A stretch of DNA of 64,000 bases from Symbiodinium natans (Eukaryota > Sar > Dinophyceae > Suessiales > Symbiodiniaceae), in NCBI GenBank assembly GCA_905221605.1, contig CAJNDS010000691.1, positions 493,197-557,196 of the forward strand. The letters are read 5' to 3'. Shown in pieces: positions 59,631 to 64,000 of the stretch. Position 1 is the stretch's first letter; every line of letters begins with the position of its first letter. A program made the position numbers and the translations under genes. The notes beneath the pieces were generated by a model that searched no databases, had not been told where the DNA came from, and worked only from the letters and a program-made list of their open reading frames with translations.

Positions 59631-59983
59631 TCCTAGGACATCCCCTCAGTTTGTGGGGTCTGGAATGGTGACCCTTCAGGGTTTAGGGTTTAGGGTTTAG
59701 GGTTTAGGGTCAGGAAATCGGAGGTCTGAAATGGGGTTAGGACCATTTAAGACCTTTCCCAGCTGACCCATTTCACGTCAACCCTTAACTGAAGGGTCTC
59801 GCGACCTTTCCGTTGTGGTCTAGATAGAGAACCAAACCACAGCCAACACCGACAAGTCCATAACCAACAAGGGGTCTGAAATGGGTTTTTCAAACTATAC
59901 CCAGCTCCCAGCAAAAGCCACGGTTGGGGGGTCTATAATGGGGCCCAAACCCCACCCCCTCACAAACTGAGGGTGTCCTAGGA
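59631..59983. mobile_element. 353-bp TIR element carrying a telomere array
   Basis: TCCTAGGACATCCCCTCAGT then TTGTGGGG at the left is an almost exact inverse of CCCCCTCACAAACTGAGGGT then GTCCTAGGA at the right. Inside: a TTTAGGG array (59679-59710), and blocks such as GGTCTGAAATGGG that occur in several places. Non-coding; larger than the other elements. Confidence 0.8.
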
Positions 59984-60012
59984 CTACATAGGCAAAAAGG
60001 TACCTCGGCGGT

Positions 60013-60038
60013 GTGTGTTTGCGCGCGCGCGCGCGCGC

Positions 60039-60087
<49 letters not shown>

Positions 60088-60091
60088 GGTG

Positions 60092-60126
<35 letters not shown>

Positions 60127-60130
60127 GGTG

Positions 60131-60165
<35 letters not shown>

Positions 60166-60215
60166 GGTGTTGTGTGTGTGTGTGTGGGTGTCTCTGTGTG
60201 TGTGTGTGTGTGGAT
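60013..60215. repeat. GT microsatellite with a higher-order unit
   Basis: (GC)n then long (GT)n broken three times by TTGGTGTTG at regular spacing (about 39 bp). The Cys-Val and Thr-His frames over it are artefacts. Confidence 0.95.
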
Positions 60216-60385
60216 TCGTGTGCGTTTGGAACCCTGCTCGATAAGCCCGACTATAACACCCCTGACTAAACCCCCAATCCCAAGGTTGCAATGGCTAGCC
60301 CCAATCACTTCACCCTAACCCCCAATCATAGGAAGCCCTAAACCCTAAACCCTAAACCCTATTTAAACCCTAAACCCTGAACGCC

Positions 60386-60440
60386 GGGCAGGAAGACCCA
60401 TACGAAGAGGATGGCGCGGCCACGCAGGCCTGGATCTCCT
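60386..60440 (+). CDS. Candidate exon before a strong GTAAGT donor
   Basis: After the acceptor CCGGGCAG the frame EDPYEEDGAATQAWIS stops at TAA immediately before GTAAGT, or, shifted, KTHTKRMARPRRPGSP runs into that donor. One of the two is likely real; the strand is plus in both cases. Confidence 0.28.
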
Positions 60441-60539
60441 AAGTAAGTTAGGGTTTGGGGTTCAGGGTTTAGGGTTTAGGTTTAAGGGTTTAGGGTTTAG
60501 GGTCTAGACACATACTTGGTTAGCCTGGTAGCCCAATGG

Positions 60540-60735
60540 CGTTGTTTTTTTTTTTTATTTTTTTTGGGGGGGGGGGCGGGGGGGGGGGGGGCGGGGGGGG
60601 GGGGGGGGGTCCAAGTAGTTCCTCCTTATCAAAGTTCCGACCTCAAACCTTACGCCCTGAGTACCTGAGCCTATGAAAGCCCTCGGAGCTGCTTGCTATG
60701 TTGCTCAAGACACCCCCCCCCCCCCCCCCCCCAAC
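60540..60735 (+). repeat. T, G and C homopolymer cluster
   Basis: T-rich run, then about 44 G with three C, and C20 about 100 bp on. The strands could pair. Confidence 0.9.
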
Positions 60736-60874
60736 AAAACAACGAAAAGTCATTCTTCCTTGTAAGGATAACATGGGGCTTATTCTTTTTGGTTTTTGAT
60801 AACAAGAAGTTCTTCCTCAGAAGCGTAGTATGGGGCTGATTATCGGATCTTTTTTGGAAGTTCTCAAGCAAAAT

Positions 60875-61330
60875 CGTAGGGTTTAGGGTTTCGGGTCCAG
60901 GGCGTAGGGTTTATTTTTTGGGGGCTTAGGGTTTAGGGTTTAGGGCTTAGGGTCCTGAATTACGCACATAGTAGCTGCAAGGCGTGGACAAGGGATCCTG
61001 ACTTGGAGATGCAGCGCCGCGCCCAAGAAAGGCCTTGGGTTGAAAGATTCAGGGTTCAGGGTTTAGAGTTCTTTTTGTTGTTAGGGTTTTCTGGTTTAGG
61101 GTTTAGGGTTTAGGGTTTTCTGGTTTAGGGCTTAGGGTTTAAGCAGGGTTTAGGGCTTAGGGTACCCTGAACTCTAAACCCTCAACAGCCGTTTCGGGTT
61201 CAAGGGTCTAGGGCTTAGGGCGTCCGAGAACCGCAGAACCCCAGAAGCTCAACCCCACAATCCTGGAACCCTGGAACAGGGAAGGGGGTTTGGGGTTTCG
61301 AGTTTAGGGTTTCGGTTTTCTAAAAGTCTC
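60875..61330 (+). repeat. Decayed TTTAGGG tracts
   Basis: Irregular units (GGGCTTAGG, GGGTTTTCTGG). A candidate exon at 61011-61040 (MQRRAQERPW, donor GTTGAA) is too short to call. Confidence 0.5.
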
Positions 61331-61339
61331 CTGAGGAAG

Positions 61340-61742
61340 TATGTCTTGTTTTTTCCATAAAATCCCAAGGGCATATCAAAATCGCCTGCTTCTCAGGGTT
61401 CTAAGGGAGGTAGGGGTAATCACTAACCGGAGAAAGGCGACTCTCATTCAGAAAGCTGATCATGTCAAAGCTTTTTTTTTTTTTTTTTGTTTTCTGGGGG
61501 GGGGGGGTTCGGTTTAGGGGGCTGTTGAGGTGATTCAGGAATTTCTTGAGCTTCGGGCTGATATATATATATATATATATGTAAGAAGAAGACGAAGAAA
61601 AAAAGAAGAAGAAGAAGAAGTTGGGCTGTTGTGGGGCCCAGTCGATTCTGTTTGCCGCCTTTTTCCTTTGCAGAGTCTGACGACCCCGCACAAAGGCCAC
61701 TTGCTGAAAACCCGAAATAATCAAAGAACTAAATATAACATA

Positions 61743-61777
<35 letters not shown>

Positions 61778-62195
61778 GTGTATGTATGTATGTATGTATG
61801 TATGTATGTATGTATGTATGTATGTATGTATGTATGGAGCTGCGGTTTAGGGTTTAGAGTTTAGGCTCTAGGGTTAGAGGTCTTCACAGTCAAGCGCAGC
61901 GTGCCGCCCCCTGGCTCTACCCTATAGTGGCGCAGGGCACCCAATGTCCCTTAGAGTAAAGAATATGAGGCACCTTCAGCTGCATATGGTTTAATTAGGG
62001 TTCAGGGTTGAGGGTTTAGGGTTATCATAGTTATCCTGACTTTGTGGAATCTTTGGTGTATTCGCAAAATGTCACGGACATTCGGCTTCCCTGCCCATAG
62101 TTAAGGGAAGCTTACCTTTTCTTAAGGGAACCCCAAGAACTTATTCTTGCAGTAGTTACAAGGCACTCTAATGGGTTTTTAGGGTCAATACATAG
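61340..62195. other. Low-complexity stretch, one exon candidate
   Basis: T16-G11 at 61471-61507, (TA)n at 61561, AAG-rich at 61585-61620, and (TATG)n of about 23 units at 61745-61836. A very good acceptor, TTTTTCCTTTGCAG, at 61672 leads to SDDPAQRPLAENPK and TAA, a possible terminal exon. Confidence 0.4.
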
Positions 62196-62373
62196 GCTTG
62201 TGGCACCCAACCTCGTGGATGTCTTTGTGCCCACGATCCCTTCGAATTCCATGCAGCTCCGCAATTGCATTCTGGCCGGAGGACCTCGCAAGAAGAAGAA
62301 GAGGAAGAAGAAGACCAAGCCTACCGAGCGCTCAGAAAACAGAGTGGTGCCTGTTCAACAACTTCAAGCATGA
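62196..62373 (+). CDS. Terminal exon with a lysine/arginine block
   Basis: Acceptor CAATACATAG, phase 2, 58 codons and TGA: LVAPNLVDVFVPTIPSNSMQ, LRNCILAGGPRKKKKRKKKT and KPTERSENRVVPVQQLQA. The KKKKRKKK block would serve as a nuclear or nucleolar signal or nucleic-acid contact. The frame is the only one of the three plus frames that is coding-like on both sides of the AAG repeat; the others give Arg- or Glu-runs. A possible preceding exon lies at 62031-62055. A minus frame over 62321-62650 is a competitor. Family not recognised. Confidence 0.45.
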
Positions 62374-63045
62374 AGGCCCCTGCTTGGACAAGAGAGGCAT
62401 TTAGTTCAAGAAGTTCAGCGTTGGAGGGCCTCGACGCGTCCTGGGATACACACGGAAATCCGCTTGAAGAAGGATGAGTGGAAGAGAAAGTTTCCCACCC
62501 TTTTACTACACCTTCACATGCGCGACCTGTGTCAAGTGCACTTGGCATGGAAAGGCGTCTTATGATGAAGCAGTCTGATGAACGCAGGTACCCAAGAGTC
62601 TGCACCAAGTTCCATAGTCGTGCACAAGTAGCTTTTTCTTCAAGCCCCAAACCCTAAACCCTAAACCTATAGACCCTAAACCCTAGACCCTAGACCCTAA
62701 ACCCTAAACCCTCAACGGGAGTCCTGCGATGGGTCGGGGGAGAAGCCCCGGGACCTGAAAAGGCCTCTCCTGGCGCCCCACATTGAGGCCATGGTGCAGG
62801 CCGGAGCTTCTTTCGGGTTCAGGATTTAGGGTTTATGGTTTAGGGTTTAGGGTTTAGGGTTTAGGGTTCAGGGTTCAGGGTTTATGTTTGGGGTTTCTTG
62901 GGTTCAGGGTTTGGGGTTCCTTCCCGAAGGGTCCATGTACCTGTATAGTACATACTTTGGGACCTGAGGCTCCGAAATGGGAACCCCTTGAAGGCCCAAT
63001 GAAATACCACATAGGTACATGGAAACTGAGGGTCTCATGATAGGG
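62374..63045. other. 3' flank, telomere tracts and a hairpin element
   Basis: 62645-62715 CCCTAAA/CCCTAGA; 62815-62890 TTTAGGG/TTCAGGG; 62931-63030 has GGGTCCATGTACCTGT against ATAGGTACATGG, probably one more element. Confidence 0.45.
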
Positions 63046-63476
63046 GTTTAAGGGTTTAGGGTTCAGGGGTTTAGGGGTTTAGGGTTTAGGGGTTTAGGGG
63101 TTTAGGTTTTGGGTTTCGTGTTTTAAGAGAGAGGGTTGGGGTTTGTAGGTTTTATGGGGCTTGGGGCCGGGGTGTTCCTTGTTTTTTTTCTTTTTTTGTT
63201 TTTTTTTTGGGGGGGGGGGTACCCTAAATATAGGCCTAATTTAAGGATAGGAACCTTAAAGTTTTGCACTGATGTGGATGGGATGTCTTTGGGCTGTAGG
63301 ACTTACAGGTTTTAAGGCCTAAGGTGAGAGCACATCCATGACTTGAGATGTTGCGTCCGTGAGGGCTTTGGAGTTTAGGGTTCAGGGTTTAGGGTTTAGA
63401 GTTTAGGGTTCGTTGTGCAGCGTTCAGGGTCGTCGTCGTTGTGCGCGCAGTGCCGACAGTGTACTCGCACTCTTAC

Positions 63477-63531
63477 CTGCAGGGTCTTCTAGCAGCATTA
63501 GGGGAAGTAGGCGCAAGCCGAAATACCCACC
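63477..63531 (-). CDS. Candidate minus-strand exon with strong donor
   Basis: Minus acceptor GTTTAG (from the adjoining CCCTAAA array), donor GTAAGAG, phase 0 to 1: GGYFGLRLLPLMLLEDPA. Hydrophobic. The array at 63532-63608 would be its upstream intron. Unrecognised. Confidence 0.33.
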
Positions 63532-63608
63532 CTAAACCCTAAACCCTAAACCCTAAACCCTAAACCCTAAACCCTAAACCCTAAACCCTAAACCCTAAAC
63601 CCTAAACC
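63532..63608 (-). repeat. Telomere array CCCTAAA
   Basis: About 11 perfect units. Confidence 0.94.
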
Positions 63609-63768
63609 CCCCTCAAGGGCAAGCAGATGGCCCTTCCCCCTCCCCCGGCCTCGCGCGATTTTTTGTGGGTTCGGAGCTGTGCAGCAACGTGCTGCTTTCA
63701 CCCCAAGCCCCTATAAACCCTTAGCCGGTTTCGGGCTTGGGGTTTAGGGTAACCCTAAACCCCTGAAA

Positions 63769-63862
63769 TGGGGATGTTCTCCCTTATACTAACAGTCCTT
63801 GATTGGGATTATCTTAGGGGGTGCTATACTCCCCATCAGGGGTATAAGGGGGGACATCCCAA
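63769..63862. mobile_element. MITE family B, copy 9
   Basis: GGGATGTTCTCCCTTATACT ... GTATAAGGGGGGACATCCC, 94 bp, with the usual AACAGTCCTTGATTGGGATT inner block. Confidence 0.8.
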
Positions 63863-64000
63863 CCTCGACCCTGTCAACCCTAAAAACCCAAACCCTAGCT
63901 CGGGAACTGGAGTTCAGGACTCTGTCTGAACACACCCTAAACCTAAACCCCAAACCCTAAAACCTAAACCCTAAGCCCTCAACTTGCCCTAAACCCTAAA
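63863..64000 (-). repeat. Decayed CCCTAAA tract to the window edge
   Basis: CCCTAAA, CCTAAAC and CCCTCAA variants; the array continues out of the window. Confidence 0.75.

Noticed and set aside
59890-60318. Thr-His and Cys-Val frames of over 80 codons
   Set aside because: Translations of the (GT)n tract.

Overview
This is eukaryotic nuclear DNA, saturated with the plant/alga-type telomere motif TTTAGGG (CCCTAAA on the other strand) in both orientations, usually recurring within a few hundred bases. No bacterial gene layout, rRNA, tRNA or CRISPR array is visible. The motif, the tiny exons and the many short inverted-repeat elements fit a repeat-rich protist alga (a chromerid or dinoflagellate would suit), but the sequence alone does not name the organism. 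Several perfect telomere arrays are over 100 bp, yet unique sequence lies on both sides of all of them, so they are interstitial and not a chromosome end.

The real coding signal is in short exons (about 20-220 nt) between the repeats, not in the long open frames, many of which merely translate repeats. I built spliced models by eye, requiring GT-AG borders, matching reading phase across introns and a stop-free frame. The firmest is the 3' end of a very-long-chain 3-oxoacyl-CoA reductase (KCR/HSD17B12 type) at 702-1087, whose sequence and C-terminal KKXX signal are recognisable. A saccharopine-dehydrogenase-like C-terminus (6807-7357) and a multi-pass membrane protein tail (4284-4890) are plausible. 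Other phase-coherent but unrecognised models lie at 8369-9318(+), 13961-14925(-), 20525-21233(-), 28655-29656(+), 35282-36309(-), 37413-39019(+), 41539-41918(+), 56333-56810(+), 57280-57651(+), 57762-58099(+) and 58840-59427(+). In GC-rich 60-100 nt pieces several frames are often open by chance, so single-exon calls are weak.

Layout: 0-1.1 kb KCR; 1.2-12.4 kb mainly plus-strand exons with one minus-strand pair; 13.9-15.3 kb a minus-strand gene; 16-19.6 kb plus-strand exons; 20.5-21.2 kb a minus-strand gene; 22.9-24 kb plus, 24.6-27.8 kb minus candidates; 28.6-30.6 kb plus; 31-36.3 kb mixed; 36.5-39 kb plus; 40-41.4 kb a fold-back element and microsatellites; 41.5-47.7 kb scattered exons; 48.2-50.2 kb an AT-rich satellite island ending in a fold-back; 51-59.4 kb a plus-strand exon-rich stretch; 59.6-64 kb a TIR element, microsatellites, homopolymers and a few exons.

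The most interesting feature is how introns are built. Many consist of telomere-like repeats whose GTTTAG and TTTAG form the donor and acceptor, or of short TIR elements (at least ten families, roughly 80-140 bp) that almost exactly fill an intron or end at its acceptor. This resembles introner-type intron gain, with telomeric repeats as a second, apparently undescribed intron substrate.
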